Shown: positions 45,672 to 56,374 of the stretch, one piece after another | Layout of the letters: the number at the start of each line of letters is the position of its first letter | How positions within the stretch are numbered: position 1 is the stretch's first letter | Program-made: the position numbers and the translations under genes | Notes under the pieces: generated by a model | Seen by the model: only the letters and a program-made list of their open reading frames with translations | What the model was told of the DNA's origin: nothing | Database searches by the model: none | Assembly (NCBI GenBank): GCA_026692725.1 | Contig: JAPMUG010000003.1 | Span: 281,075 to 345,074 of the forward strand | Length of the DNA: 64,000 nt | DNA from: Ecytonucleospora hepatopenaei | Taxonomy: Eukaryota > Microsporidia > Enterocytozoonidae | Reading direction: 5' to 3'

Positions 45672-48600
45672 ATGAACAACAAATTAATTTTATTTTTAAT
45701 AACACAATTTACAAAAATAATTTATTGTTTAACTATAAATGTTACACCTACAAATGATGGTTATGAAATATCAAATAGTATTCAAAATGTCAGTTTATCA
45801 TTTAAACATTTAAGTACAACACGTAAGCCACTATCACTAAATACAAAGTTATGTAGCAGTCAAGAAACTACCAATTTAATATCAAAAATGAACTCATTAA
45901 AAGCAAATGGTTTATTTTCACATAGTTTTTTACCTTTTACACCCAGTTCACCATTGATTATTCCATTTTCAGAAATAAATAGACATAATTTACACGCAGA
46001 TCCTAATAACAAGTATACAGTAATGTTTATGAATGATTATTCATTAGACATATTAATATTTTATGACTATCACAAAGTAATTCATACACATACAAGTCTT
46101 ATAGATTTTAATACAGAAAATAAGGATAAATTAAAGAGAGAATTCAAAATTGAAGAAATTATAGAAAGTTGTTTTATTAGAACAAATAGAAATAAAGGAA
46201 CAAAAACAAGTCATGTTAAAATACATGTAATAATTAAAGATACCATATCATATGAAACATATATGTTTTTACATCATTATGATTTTACAAAACCTATTAC
46301 TAGACCAGAAAAAACAAAAGGTGCAACAAGCACAAAATACAATAAACTAACAAATACACAAACAAATACATTAACAGGTACACTAACAGGTACATTAACA
46401 GATTTTAGTTATTCAAGTAATGTTATACCAAGAAGGAGTACTTATGGTTTTCAAAAACAACATGCAGTTAAAATTATACCAAAACCATTTGAACAAAAAA
46501 ATGTAAATGAAGATGGTATAAAAAAGAAATCTATAAAATCAAAAATACCTTTAGTATTACCATCACTTAAAAAACTAAGCTTAAAAGGTGTTACACAAAA
46601 TAAAGAAGAAAAAGGTACTTCAGGTGGTAATGATACTGCATGTATAGAAGAAGAAATACAAGAAAATAAAAATTTACAATATGAAGAAAAAGATTCATTA
46701 AATGGAGACAAAGATTTACCTAGCGGAAATTCATCTTGTAAAGAAAAAGAAAAAGTAAAAGTAAAGGAAAAAGTAAAAGAAAAGGAAAAAGAAAAAGTAA
46801 AGGAAAAAGAAAAGGAAAAAGAAAAATCAAGTGATACTAACATTACAACAGAAGAAAATGATAAGATTAGTATAAAAAGTAAAAATAAATATAAAATTAC
46901 AAACACAAACAAATATTTAAAAGATAAAAGAAAAAGTAAATTTTATGCGCATAAAAACATAAGAATTAAAAGCAAAAAACAAAAAAATATATTCGTATTA
47001 CACAAATCATTATTAAATAAATACAAAATATCAGAAAATAATCAAACAAAACCAATACAAGCTACAAACAGTACTAATACTAAAACATCAGATGTAACTG
47101 CCAATACACCAAATTTAACTAATACAAGTAATATAAGTAATATAAGTAATTTATCTAATTTAAGTAATACATCAAATTTAACCAATACAAGTAATACAAG
47201 TAATATAAGTAGTAAAGAGAGTAGTTCAGATTTAGATATTAATAAAAATTTATCAGAGACATTATCAGAAAATGATTATGATAATATCAAACAAAATATT
47301 AATACTGAAAATAGTTCAGAAATAAAAATGAATCTTGATGAACATGCATTAAACACAGCACTACCAGATAGTAGTGAAGAAAGCAACAAATCATTAACAA
47401 ATAATATTTTTGATGAAAAATCATTAAATACAGCACTACCAGATAGTAGTGACGAAAGTTTAAAAATACTAAAAAATAATATTTCTGATGAAAATTCAAA
47501 AACATCAAAAGAAAATAATAGTATAGATATTTTAGAAACAAAAGACAATAGTTATGAAATAGAAATTATTTCAGATAATAATTTATTAAAAGATCAAAAT
47601 TTACACACAATACCAAGTATAACAATTGAAGAGTGTAGTTCAAATTCATGTACTTCACTTAGAGAAAGTTCATCAATAAATATTGATGAATTATTTGATG
47701 AAACAAACAATACACCTTTACCTGTTGATAATTTATTTGATAAAAATTCTAATAAAACAAACAATAAAATAGAAAATACAATATTTTCTACTGATATAAA
47801 TAAAACTACATCAAATACCACTAGTAACATTGATAATACTGTAATTGAAGAAAAAGTATTATTAAGAAATAAAAAGAAAAGTAATACAACAGTAGATACT
47901 TCACTTAATACATTATATAGATTATCATATGGAGAAGAAATAGAAAGTTCAGATGATAGTTTAATAAATATGGAAATATCATCTGAAGATAGTAATATTA
48001 TCAATAATACACATAATATAACAAATGGCAATAATATTTATAATAATACAATTATAAATACAAATAACAGTAATATAAGTATATTAGAAGAAAAAGGTAA
48101 TATGGAATCTGAGTTATCTACTTATGATTTATATAGTTTATTTGAAAATACAATAACAAATACAACAAATACTACAAATACTACTAATACCACTAATATT
48201 AATGATATTAATGATACAATAACAAATACTACTAATACTACTAACACTAATACCAATGATATTAATGAAAATAATAAATTAAATAATTTAACTAAAAAAG
48301 AAATAAAATTAATAACTGATCCAATAACTACAGAAGCAATAAAAAACAAATGGATTTTATCTATAACAAAAATAAACAGAAATAAATTAAAGAGAATGTT
48401 AAATTATATAAAACAATATAATATCAATAATACTGATACTAATATAAAACATACTATTATAAGTATATTAACAAGTAACATATTTATAGAGGATAAAGTA
48501 GATAATATAGAAAAACATAATAGAATAATAAAAAGACATAAAGAGAATATACTAAGTAATTTAAGTATACGTAATTTATTAACATTATATTTATCAATAA

Positions 48601-49565
48601 GGAATTATACTGTAAATAATAGATATAAAAATAGTATAAAATTATTACAGATAATAAATGAGTGTATAACAGAAAAACAAATAGAATGTTATAAAAAGGT
48701 AAAAGATAAGACAAAGGGATTAATAGAATTAATACAAATAATAATAAAAAGTTATAAACTATATACTAATACCAATAATAGATATAATACTAATAATAGA
48801 TATAATACTAATAATAGATATAATACCAATAATAGATATAATACCAATAATAGATATAATAATTTTAATATTAAATTATCATTATATAGAAGTAAAAGAG
48901 ATATATTAAAATTAATAGAAAACCTAATAGAAAATAAAGATACAAAATATAGTGTTATATCATTATTAATAGAAAATGATAATTTTACAAAAAGTAAGTA
49001 TTATAGATATATACCAAGGGAAGGTAAGGTAAAAATAAAAAATATTATAAATAAAGAAATAAATAGTAAACAGTATAAAATAAGAAGGTTTTTAGATAAT
49101 ATAACAAATACTACTATTAATACATATAATACATATAATACTGATATAACACACACTAATGATAATAATGATAATAATGACAATAATGATAATAATGATA
49201 ATAATGTATATTACAATAATGTATATGATAATAACAATAAATTAAAGAAAATAAACAAATTAATAAAAAAGAATAATAAAAATATAAAATACAATATTAC
49301 TCATAATGATAGTAGTATAAGCAATATAAAAGAATATGATATAAATGAAGAAATTATATTAGATGAGGTAGAAGATATAAAAACAAGTACATTTATGATA
49401 ATATTTTATATACAGGTAATATTATATATAATAAGTATAATAATATTAATAAGTATAGGTATAATATATTATAAGGAAAAATATAATAATAAAAAATATA
49501 ATACTAATAGTATAAACAGTAATACTACTACTACTCATATTATAGTTAATGCATATAAAGTATAA
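45672..49565 (+). CDS. Giant Asn/Thr-rich surface-type protein
   Basis: A 1297-residue, Asn/Thr/Ser/Lys-dominated protein. A signal peptide covers residues 1-23 (LILFLITQFTKIIYCLT). A unique domain of about 180 residues follows, then long low-complexity tracts: KEKEKVKEK (about residues 358-385), NTSN/SNL runs (about 480-515), two copies of a segment starting LNTALPDSS (about 558-600), NTTNTTNT, and five NNRYNT units (about 1033-1060). A C-terminal transmembrane helix is at about 1243-1266 with a short tail. No family is recognised. The topology is a type I surface protein. No CCC motif lies upstream. Confidence 0.75.
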   Translation: MNNKLILFLITQFTKIIYCLTINVTPTNDGYEISNSIQNVSLSFKHLSTTRKPLSLNTKLCSSQETTNLISKMNSLKANGLFSHSFLPFTPSSPLIIPFSEINRHNLHADPNNKYTVMFMNDYSLDILIFYDYHKVIHTHTSLIDFNTENKDKLKREFKIEEIIESCFIRTNRNKGTKTSHVKIHVIIKDTISYETYMFLHHYDFTKPITRPEKTKGATSTKYNKLTNTQTNTLTGTLTGTLTDFSYSSNVIPRRSTYGFQKQHAVKIIPKPFEQKNVNEDGIKKKSIKSKIPLVLPSLKKLSLKGVTQNKEEKGTSGGNDTACIEEEIQENKNLQYEEKDSLNGDKDLPSGNSSCKEKEKVKVKEKVKEKEKEKVKEKEKEKEKSSDTNITTEENDKISIKSKNKYKITNTNKYLKDKRKSKFYAHKNIRIKSKKQKNIFVLHKSLLNKYKISENNQTKPIQATNSTNTKTSDVTANTPNLTNTSNISNISNLSNLSNTSNLTNTSNTSNISSKESSSDLDINKNLSETLSENDYDNIKQNINTENSSEIKMNLDEHALNTALPDSSEESNKSLTNNIFDEKSLNTALPDSSDESLKILKNNISDENSKTSKENNSIDILETKDNSYEIEIISDNNLLKDQNLHTIPSITIEECSSNSCTSLRESSSINIDELFDETNNTPLPVDNLFDKNSNKTNNKIENTIFSTDINKTTSNTTSNIDNTVIEEKVLLRNKKKSNTTVDTSLNTLYRLSYGEEIESSDDSLINMEISSEDSNIINNTHNITNGNNIYNNTIINTNNSNISILEEKGNMESELSTYDLYSLFENTITNTTNTTNTTNTTNINDINDTITNTTNTTNTNTNDINENNKLNNLTKKEIKLITDPITTEAIKNKWILSITKINRNKLKRMLNYIKQYNINNTDTNIKHTIISILTSNIFIEDKVDNIEKHNRIIKRHKENILSNLSIRNLLTLYLSIRNYTVNNRYKNSIKLLQIINECITEKQIECYKKVKDKTKGLIELIQIIIKSYKLYTNTNNRYNTNNRYNTNNRYNTNNRYNTNNRYNNFNIKLSLYRSKRDILKLIENLIENKDTKYSVISLLIENDNFTKSKYYRYIPREGKVKIKNIINKEINSKQYKIRRFLDNITNTTINTYNTYNTDITHTNDNNDNNDNNDNNDNNVYYNNVYDNNNKLKKINKLIKKNNKNIKYNITHNDSSISNIKEYDINEEIILDEVEDIKTSTFMIIFYIQVILYIISIIILISIGIIYYKEKYNNKKYNTNSINSNTTTTHIIVNAYKV
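48768..48862 (+). repeat. 18-bp coding tandem repeat (NNRYNT)
   Basis: About five copies of an 18-bp unit encoding Asn-Asn-Arg-Tyr-Asn-Thr inside the giant Asn/Thr-rich protein. Alternating ACT/ACC codons show the copies are not all equally recent. Confidence 0.9.
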
Positions 49566-49639
49566 AATAATAAGTAATATAAAATAATAAGAAATATTAG
49601 GTTAATAAAATATAATTAAAATTATTTTAATAGTAAATT

Positions 49640-49715
49640 TATTATTAACATTTACTCATTAATTATTAACATTTACTTATTAATTATTAACATTTACTTA
49701 TTATTTATTAACATT
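49640..49715. repeat. About 22-bp tandem repeat, four copies
   Basis: ATTATTAACATTTACTTATT-type units in the convergent spacer after the giant gene, with minor variation. Confidence 0.75.
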
Positions 49716-49814
49716 TAATGATCATTGCATAATAATTTAAATAAGATTTAATATGTAACATTATTATATGAAAATATACACAGTATATTTAAGTGATATA
49801 AGGTTATTTAAATA

Positions 49815-50980
49815 TTAAAATTCTATTTCTTCTTTTACAATATCTATATCTTCTTCTTGTTTTATTGATATATTGTCATTTATATTAGTAATATCTTTAT
49901 CACCTTCTTCCTTTATAAATATTTTATTATCATCATTGTTTTTTGTTATATTTTTAAGGTTATTTTTATATACATCATTTATATCTTTCATAAACTTTTT
50001 TATATCATGTTTACTACAATCAATATGTTTTAACTTATATTTATCACAAAACTGTTTACGCTTTACACGTAAAATATATTTGTTTTTAAGTTTATTTATT
50101 TCATCCCAATCTTTATATTTCTTTTCTAGTTCATTATTTGTAATAATATCTGTAACATTATTTTGTATAAAATTCATTTCTCCCAATATACAAAAGTTTT
50201 CTAATTGTATAAAATATTTTTTAAACCTTATCATTTTGTTATATAATTTAAAATCAATAGAAAATATTAACTTTATCTTATTTAAAGATGAGTTTAAAAA
50301 TTCTTTAAGTTCATCAAATAAAACACAACTTTGTAAAATATGTGCAACACTGACATGCACTATTAAGTCAGTTGCAACCATTTTAAATTTTAATTTTTCT
50401 TCAACCTTTTTATAATTTTTTAGTACAAATTTATGATATTTATGTGTAGCTAAAATTAGATTAGTAATTGAATTTATAAAAACATTAAAGTATAATTTTT
50501 TAAAATCTAAATGATCTGCTTTAAGATGCGTGGTACTCCAAAAACTTGCAACAGTGCTTTTATGGAAAAAATCATTAACATCTAAGTGAGTATTCATTTC
50601 TTTATAATGGTATAAGTTCCTTTTTTACAAAATAATAAATTGTTGAACATAAAGCTTTGGAACATAATGTAAATTTGTTAAAATCAGGTTTTTCTAATTT
50701 TTTAAAAATATTTTTGATTGTTATAACATATTTCATGTGCATTGGACCAGACCAGTTTATGAAAAATAGTCTCCAAACAAATAATTTTCCAAAAACTTCT
50801 TTGTTATGACCTTTAAATAATTCTTCCATATCTTTAAAATATTCATTATCATTATCTAAAACTGTTTCTGTTGTATTGTTTAATTCTTGTTCTACACAAT
50901 TATGTAAATGTGAATTGGTAAGGTTGTATTCAAATTCTTTTTTTTATAATAATAGCATTATAAATAATATTAGAAAAAAA
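49815..50980 (-). pseudogene. Broken paralogous family gene, copy 2
   Basis: Closely related to the intact copy at 56375-57574 along most of its length, but disrupted. Reading from the 5' side, the signal-peptide start is missing and is replaced at 50990 by a dispersed element. A homopolymer at about 50938-50945 has eight As where the intact copy has seven, shifting frame into a stop. Near 50602-50610 five bases are missing compared with copy 3, giving an immediate TAA after KKELIPL. The remaining frames (50602-50829 and 49815-50597) are still open, so the damage is recent. Confidence 0.85.
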
Positions 50981-50989
50981 CATATAATT

Positions 50990-51083
50990 TGTTGAATATG
51001 AGTGTAGTTAAAACTTTATTTAGGTAAAACATGATGGGTGTAAAAAGTATTAAAATATATCAAGATGCCATAATATACCAACA
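50990..51083 (+). repeat. 94-bp dispersed element D, copy 1
   Basis: Identical to the reverse complement of 57951-58044 except at one position (C/T). It abuts the truncated 5' end of the broken family gene. Core: TTTATTTAGGTAAAACATGA. Confidence 0.95.
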
Positions 51084-51509
51084 AACTCATAACAATGTTT
51101 AATTTTATACAATATATTTTGGCAATAAAATGTGTTTTAACAATTAATTTATATAATTTACATGAAAATTCTTTTTTAATTAGTTATCACTCTTTGAAAT
51201 TTATACTTACACCAATTTACCTTTGTTTTAGTTTACATTTTACAAACAAAATAAAAATTAAGATAAACAAAAATTTTGAAAAAAAGATTTATGTGTTTGA
51301 ATAACATTTTAGAAAAAAAACAGTATATATTATTTTAATATAAATAAAAAACTTATTTAATTGTCTTTATGATTATTTTTATTAAAAATACTAATGAGCG
51401 TAGCGTAATAGTTTTTTATGAAACGTCAAAATAAGGTAAAAACAACCATTTTGATCCTGTCAAAATTTAGTCTCAATAAAGTAATCCCTACTTCAATTTT
51501 ATTAAAAGA

Positions 51510-51745
51510 TGCCACATCTAAGGTGATTCATAAATAAAATATTTTATTAAAACTAAATAAATATATTAATAATAAGGTTCAGGATGGGTTTATTTTTTTA
51601 AATTTTATTAAGCGGCAAAATTTAATTTTGAAATTAATTTCTTGAGAAAACTAATATAATATCATTTCCGATGTATATAATATAAAGTATAATGATTCTT
51701 CTCACTTATTATATTAAATTTGTAAATTAAAAAATTTTTTAATTT
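51510..51745 (+). repeat. E element, copy 2 (shared upstream region)
   Basis: Diverged inverted homologue of 45105-45335. It lies about 115-350 bp upstream of the secreted-protein gene at 51859, the same relative position as copy 1 to its gene. Confidence 0.75.
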
Positions 51746-51858
51746 TAAAATCTTGTAAGATTAGATTCTAAATACTATTTATAAAATATCACAAATTTTT
51801 ATAAAAAAATTAATACAAAATTTTGTAAATTAAAATTAATTTTCACCCATTCTTTAAA

Positions 51859-52653
51859 ATGCTTATTATATACAATTTTTTGTCAATTTTAAATGCAGCA
51901 AGATGGGATGGTAATCCAGATGAAAATGAAGAAAATCAAGATCAACCCAATCCATCTACCTCAACTAGTTTAATTAGACAAATTTTTAGTTTAAAAGTAC
52001 CTGTTACAATAGCTGATTATAATTATTATTATGCATTACTAACCCCTGATCAAGTGGCAGAATTTAAAACAGAAATTTGTAATAATGCATTATCTACAAT
52101 GGATTTAGATGTTAAATGTCATAAGATATATTGCTTTTTAAACAAATTAATTGATAAAAATTGGGAGACAACAACTTTAGAGTTTACAAAAACATTATCA
52201 AAGTTATTGGCAAGCTCTTTTATTATCGGGCCAACTCAAGATCAAACAGAAAAAAACAAGTTAAAAAGCTGTTCTAATTTTTTACAATATTATTGTTTTT
52301 TAAGAGAAAACATGGACAATTCCACTAGAATTAAAACAAACTTTATAAAAAAAGAAATAAAAAAAATTATTTCACAAAATCAAGAGATCTGTACTTCAAT
52401 TCTAATTTTATTAAAATTAAATTTAACTGATTTAAAAAAGAGAAAAAGTAAAAATGAAGCTGATTTAAATTTTTATAGAAATGAAATAGAAAGATTAAAA
52501 GGCATAGAATCAGAGAAAACAAAAACAATAAGTAGATTAAACATATTAATCACAAGTCAGATTTTTCTTGAATCAATATATGAAAGAGAAATGAAAGAAA
52601 TTTTTGTTTTAGAATCAGCTATTGGTGATTTTGAAATAAGTCAAAATGAATAA
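51859..52653 (+). CDS. Small secreted-type helical protein
   Basis: A 264-residue protein of unknown family. A short N-terminal signal-like segment (IIYNFLSILNAAR) is followed by an acidic polar linker (NPDENEENQDQP) and a mostly helical body with several cysteines (residues about 74-150). A C-terminal coiled-coil-prone stretch (KKRKSKNEADLNFYRNEIERLK) follows. A CCC motif lies 10 nt before the ATG. Its promoter region is the E element shared with the unrelated membrane protein at 44.9 kb. Confidence 0.7.
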   Translation: MLIIYNFLSILNAARWDGNPDENEENQDQPNPSTSTSLIRQIFSLKVPVTIADYNYYYALLTPDQVAEFKTEICNNALSTMDLDVKCHKIYCFLNKLIDKNWETTTLEFTKTLSKLLASSFIIGPTQDQTEKNKLKSCSNFLQYYCFLRENMDNSTRIKTNFIKKEIKKIISQNQEICTSILILLKLNLTDLKKRKSKNEADLNFYRNEIERLKGIESEKTKTISRLNILITSQIFLESIYEREMKEIFVLESAIGDFEISQNE

Positions 52654-53814
52654 TTTTGGTTATTTGTTCTGATTTTTACTTATTAAACTTTTTTAATTTT
52701 AATATTGCTATGATTTATCATATATTTTTTCAACAACGATAAAATTATTATGTTAGGCTAAACAAAGTTCATATCCATAAGTAAACTATTAGCCTTATCA
52801 CAATATGATAACAATTTTGATATATAATGTTTTTATCATAAAAATTGTAATCATACCTATTTATATATTAGATATGGAGTAAATTAATGCAAAGTATTTT
52901 AATCATTAATTAATTAATATAAAATTAGTAAAGTAGTTTACTAAATAATAAGGAAAAAAGTTAATAAAAAAGTTGTTGTTTTGAATATAATGAACTAAAG
53001 TTTTTGACAAATAAGATTTTTAGATATAAGATACGTATAATACTTGATTTATAATCTGATTTTGATATATATAATTGTATTTCACATTTATTTAGGCTAA
53101 ACATGATTATTATAATGCATCAAAATATACTATTTTTTATAAGGTTAATTTTTTTTCAATTATTCTAATATAGTAAACTAACACGTTTTAAAATTCTTTT
53201 ATTACCGTATATAATTAAATTTAAAATATTTTAAATACACTTTTATGATATATGAATGTGATTTTTTAATTATAGATAAATATATTTTTACAAAACATTT
53301 GTATTAAATCTATTAAATATAATTTATTTAACATATAACTTTTTACATATATTTTAAGATATCATAAAAAATGATATAATAATATTAGAGAATTTCTTTC
53401 CATTTTGTTTATACAAACTAATAAGATATAGTCTTGCTCTTTGTTTATCAAATAAACTTAAATTAAAAATATAAACGTTTTATATAGTTTAGCTAATCCT
53501 TTGAGTTATAAGTAACTATTAATAAATTTCAACAGAACCTGATAAATAATCTGACAAACATAACATTGTCACACAACAAAAATATTACATATATTTTTAA
53601 TAAGTATTCATTTTTAATTTTTTAGTAAACCTCTCTATTTATTATATTATATTTTTTATTATTTATTTTTTATTATTTATTATTTATTATATTTTATATT
53701 GTGTTTTTATTGTATTTGTAATTATAAACTAACATAAAAATATTTAAAACATTCCTTTGATAAATCACTTTTTATATTAAAACGTTTTATAATAACATAT
53801 AATATTAAACAACA
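52654..53814. other. Long AT-rich spacer with a weak D-like element
   Basis: 1161 bp with frequent stops on all frames. At 53087-53132 there is a diverged relative of the D element core (TTTATTTAGGCTAAACATGA). Otherwise only AT-rich sequence is seen. Confidence 0.5.
53087..53132 (+). repeat. Weak D-like element
   Basis: Shares TTTATTTAGG-TAAACATGA and a following ATCAAAATATA-like block with the D element, with several mismatches. Confidence 0.45.
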
Positions 53815-55818
53815 TTATGTCCCACATGAATCACCCTTTTTACGTGGATCAGCAACTGCATAAATTTTACCATTTTTTATAGCAACTGCATTTACACTTG
53901 TAAATGATCCTATATTTTCACATTGCATAATATTATGTCCTAGTTCTTTAAGTTTAATTTGCAGTTCAGGACAAAATGATGGTTCAACATAAACAACACT
54001 ATTGAGTTGTTCATGTAGTCTTGGTGCAGATATTGCATTATATAAATTTCTATCTAAATAGTAAAATAAAATTGTTGAGATAATAGATGTAGGTATTTTA
54101 GTACCACCAGCTGCACCTATAAGAAATGTTTCTTCTAATAAACTATTATTATCTAAACTAATATTTTCTAAAATATTATAACTAGTTATATTATTATCTA
54201 ATAAATTTTTAGTATTATTATTTTCTGATATTTTTTCTAATATAGTTGGTGCAGCTGAACTAAATGGTCTTTTATATGGTTCTATTCTATTAAATAAACC
54301 ATTACCTATAATATTATATGCACTTTTTACATTTGGAACTGAAAAGTCATCCATGTGGTTGTTAAATATTATACCTGTTTCTGGATCCATAACTTTTGAA
54401 CCAAATTCTAAATTTATTGTTGTAGTTAGACAAACACAAATATCTTCATGAAATACATTTAGGTGTGTAGTACCATGATCATCCTTGAAAGGTAACATAT
54501 CTGTAAAATAACTTTTATCAATAGGTGAGTCAAAGTTAATTGTTTTGAAATATTTGTTAGCCAATTCTTGAGAAATGAAATTCTGTATTTTAGCATCAGC
54601 TGCATTCAAATTGTAATCATTATTATTAGTATATATATTTTTATCAATATTATTGCTATTTATAGTTTTATTAAGATTATTCTTTAAATTCATAAAAAAT
54701 GGATCTTCTACTTCTCCTCTTCTATAAAACATAAATTTAAATATTTCAATTAAGAAGTGATAAATGTATACATTCTTAGTATCTTTGAGTATTTTAGCAA
54801 AATTGTTTAAATCGTATTTTGACAGAATATTTAGAGCTAATACAATAAATGGACCTGAACTAGGTAAAGAAGTTGTAATAACATTAAACTCTTTAAATGT
54901 TGATTTTAACACACCTCTCTCTTCACACTTATATTCATTTAAATCTTTCAGTGTGATAAACCCATCATTTCTTTTGCTGAATTCTGCTATTTTATTTGCT
55001 ATTTCTCCATTGTAAAAATCTTCAGGGTCTTTGGAAATTTTACGTAAAGTTTTACCAAGGTTTTTACGTATAACAATATCACCTACTTTAATAATTTCAC
55101 CATTTCTAGTAAATATCTCTCTAAATCCTTCATCATTAAGAATATCCTCTTTATTGTTATTTAACTTTCTTATAAGTAATTCTGAAGCAGGAAATCCTTC
55201 TTCACATATTTTTATATTTTCTTCAAATAATTCTTCCCATCTAAGCTTACCATATTTTTTATGTACCTGAGAAAGACCTTTTATTTCACCAGGAACACAT
55301 GCAGACCTAATTGTGTATTGAAGTTCTTTAGGATTATTTATAAAATATTCTTCTGTTACACTACCAGGAGTAGTTTCTCTGAAATCAAAAAATTTAGCAT
55401 CCTTAGTTTTCTTGTCATAAAACAACAAAAAACCACCTCCACCAATACCAGCTGAAAATGAGTTTATAATACCAATGGTGATAGCAGAAGCAATTGCTGC
55501 ATCTACTGCGTTTCCACCTTTTTCTATCATTTTTTGTCCAATCTTAGAAGCAACAGGACATTCAGTATTTATAACATATTTATCATATTCTTTACTTTGT
55601 GAACAATTAACCATTAAACTATTGAAATTAAATAATATTAATTGATTAATTTTTAAACAAACACTTAAATTTATAATTAAAATAATACTTAAAATAATTT
55701 TTAAACTATCACTCAAATAATTACTAAAATTATTTTTTAAATTATTACTAAAAATATTCCTTAAATTATTCCTTAAAATATTTTTAAAATTATTTTTTAG
55801 TTTATGAAAGGGTAACAT
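53815..55818 (-). CDS. Gamma-glutamyltranspeptidase
   Basis: A 667-residue GGT-family Ntn hydrolase that cleaves or transfers the gamma-glutamyl group of glutathione, normally on the outer cell surface. The first 60 residues contain repeated NNLRNIF/NNLKNNF-type units and a membrane anchor at about 40-58, giving type II topology. The large-subunit part shows GGNAVDAAIA and GIGGGGFLLFYD. The autoprocessing Thr450 lies in DDHGTTHLNV, and the small subunit shows TINLEFGSKVMDPETGIIFNNHMDDF, GAAGGTK and APRLHEQ. An Asn-rich insert interrupts the large subunit, and another the small subunit. It looks catalytically complete. Confidence 0.93.
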   Translation of the reverse strand: MLPFHKLKNNFKNILRNNLRNIFSNNLKNNFSNYLSDSLKIILSIILIINLSVCLKINQLILFNFNSLMVNCSQSKEYDKYVINTECPVASKIGQKMIEKGGNAVDAAIASAITIGIINSFSAGIGGGGFLLFYDKKTKDAKFFDFRETTPGSVTEEYFINNPKELQYTIRSACVPGEIKGLSQVHKKYGKLRWEELFEENIKICEEGFPASELLIRKLNNNKEDILNDEGFREIFTRNGEIIKVGDIVIRKNLGKTLRKISKDPEDFYNGEIANKIAEFSKRNDGFITLKDLNEYKCEERGVLKSTFKEFNVITTSLPSSGPFIVLALNILSKYDLNNFAKILKDTKNVYIYHFLIEIFKFMFYRRGEVEDPFFMNLKNNLNKTINSNNIDKNIYTNNNDYNLNAADAKIQNFISQELANKYFKTINFDSPIDKSYFTDMLPFKDDHGTTHLNVFHEDICVCLTTTINLEFGSKVMDPETGIIFNNHMDDFSVPNVKSAYNIIGNGLFNRIEPYKRPFSSAAPTILEKISENNNTKNLLDNNITSYNILENISLDNNSLLEETFLIGAAGGTKIPTSIISTILFYYLDRNLYNAISAPRLHEQLNSVVYVEPSFCPELQIKLKELGHNIMQCENIGSFTSVNAVAIKNGKIYAVADPRKKGDSCGT

Positions 55819-56374
55819 TTGTTTATAACTGTTTCATTGAAAACTTAAATATCAATTTTTGTTTATTTCTCTATTTTTATTTAAAATAAACACATATCTA
55901 ATTGTTAATACCTTTAATCTTTTATAATTTTGTAGATTATTATTATAACAAATTATGTAGAGATTGTCATCATTTTAAATAAACTAATTTATACTAATTT
56001 GACTTTAACATTATTTTTTAAAACTATTTTTTAAAATTTATTTATAGGTATAATAAAAGTTAGTAATCAATAAAAAATATTTAAAAGCAATACATTTACT
56101 TATTAATAAAAATATTTTCATTTATATGCTTATAATGTTTTAAAAATATTTAATCTTATTTTATTACATCAGAAACTCAATGTATTTTATATTGTTTATA
56201 AAAATTAAATTACACCTACATATAAATATACTTGATTTAAAAATTACTTGTAATAAAAAATAATAGAAAATACATTAAACTAAACTCTTATAAAATATTT
56301 TAACTTACTAAAAAATTAACTATTTTTCAATATACTGTAAAAGGTTATAATATTTTTATAAAAAACTTATTATA
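55819..56374. other. AT-rich intergenic region
   Basis: 556 bp of AT-rich sequence between the GGT gene and family copy 3. No feature is supported. Confidence 0.4.

Larger units (their letters stand above)
50981..51858. other. Intergenic region with D and E elements and a weak short ORF
   Basis: 878 bp containing the 94-bp element (50990-51083) and the E element (51510-51745). A 69-codon ORF at 51095-51304 starts 11 nt after the D element. Its signal-like N-terminus (IQYILAIKCVLTINLY) faintly recalls the start of the giant protein, so it may be a relic. Confidence 0.5.

Noticed and set aside
51095..51304. 69-codon ORF with signal-like N-terminus after the D element
   Set aside because: Too short, no motif before the start and no clear homologue; kept only as a possible relic in the intergenic note.
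51400..51430. GC-richer patch GAGCGTAGCGTAATAG as an RNA gene
   Set aside because: No cloverleaf, box A/B or stable extended pairing can be drawn around it.
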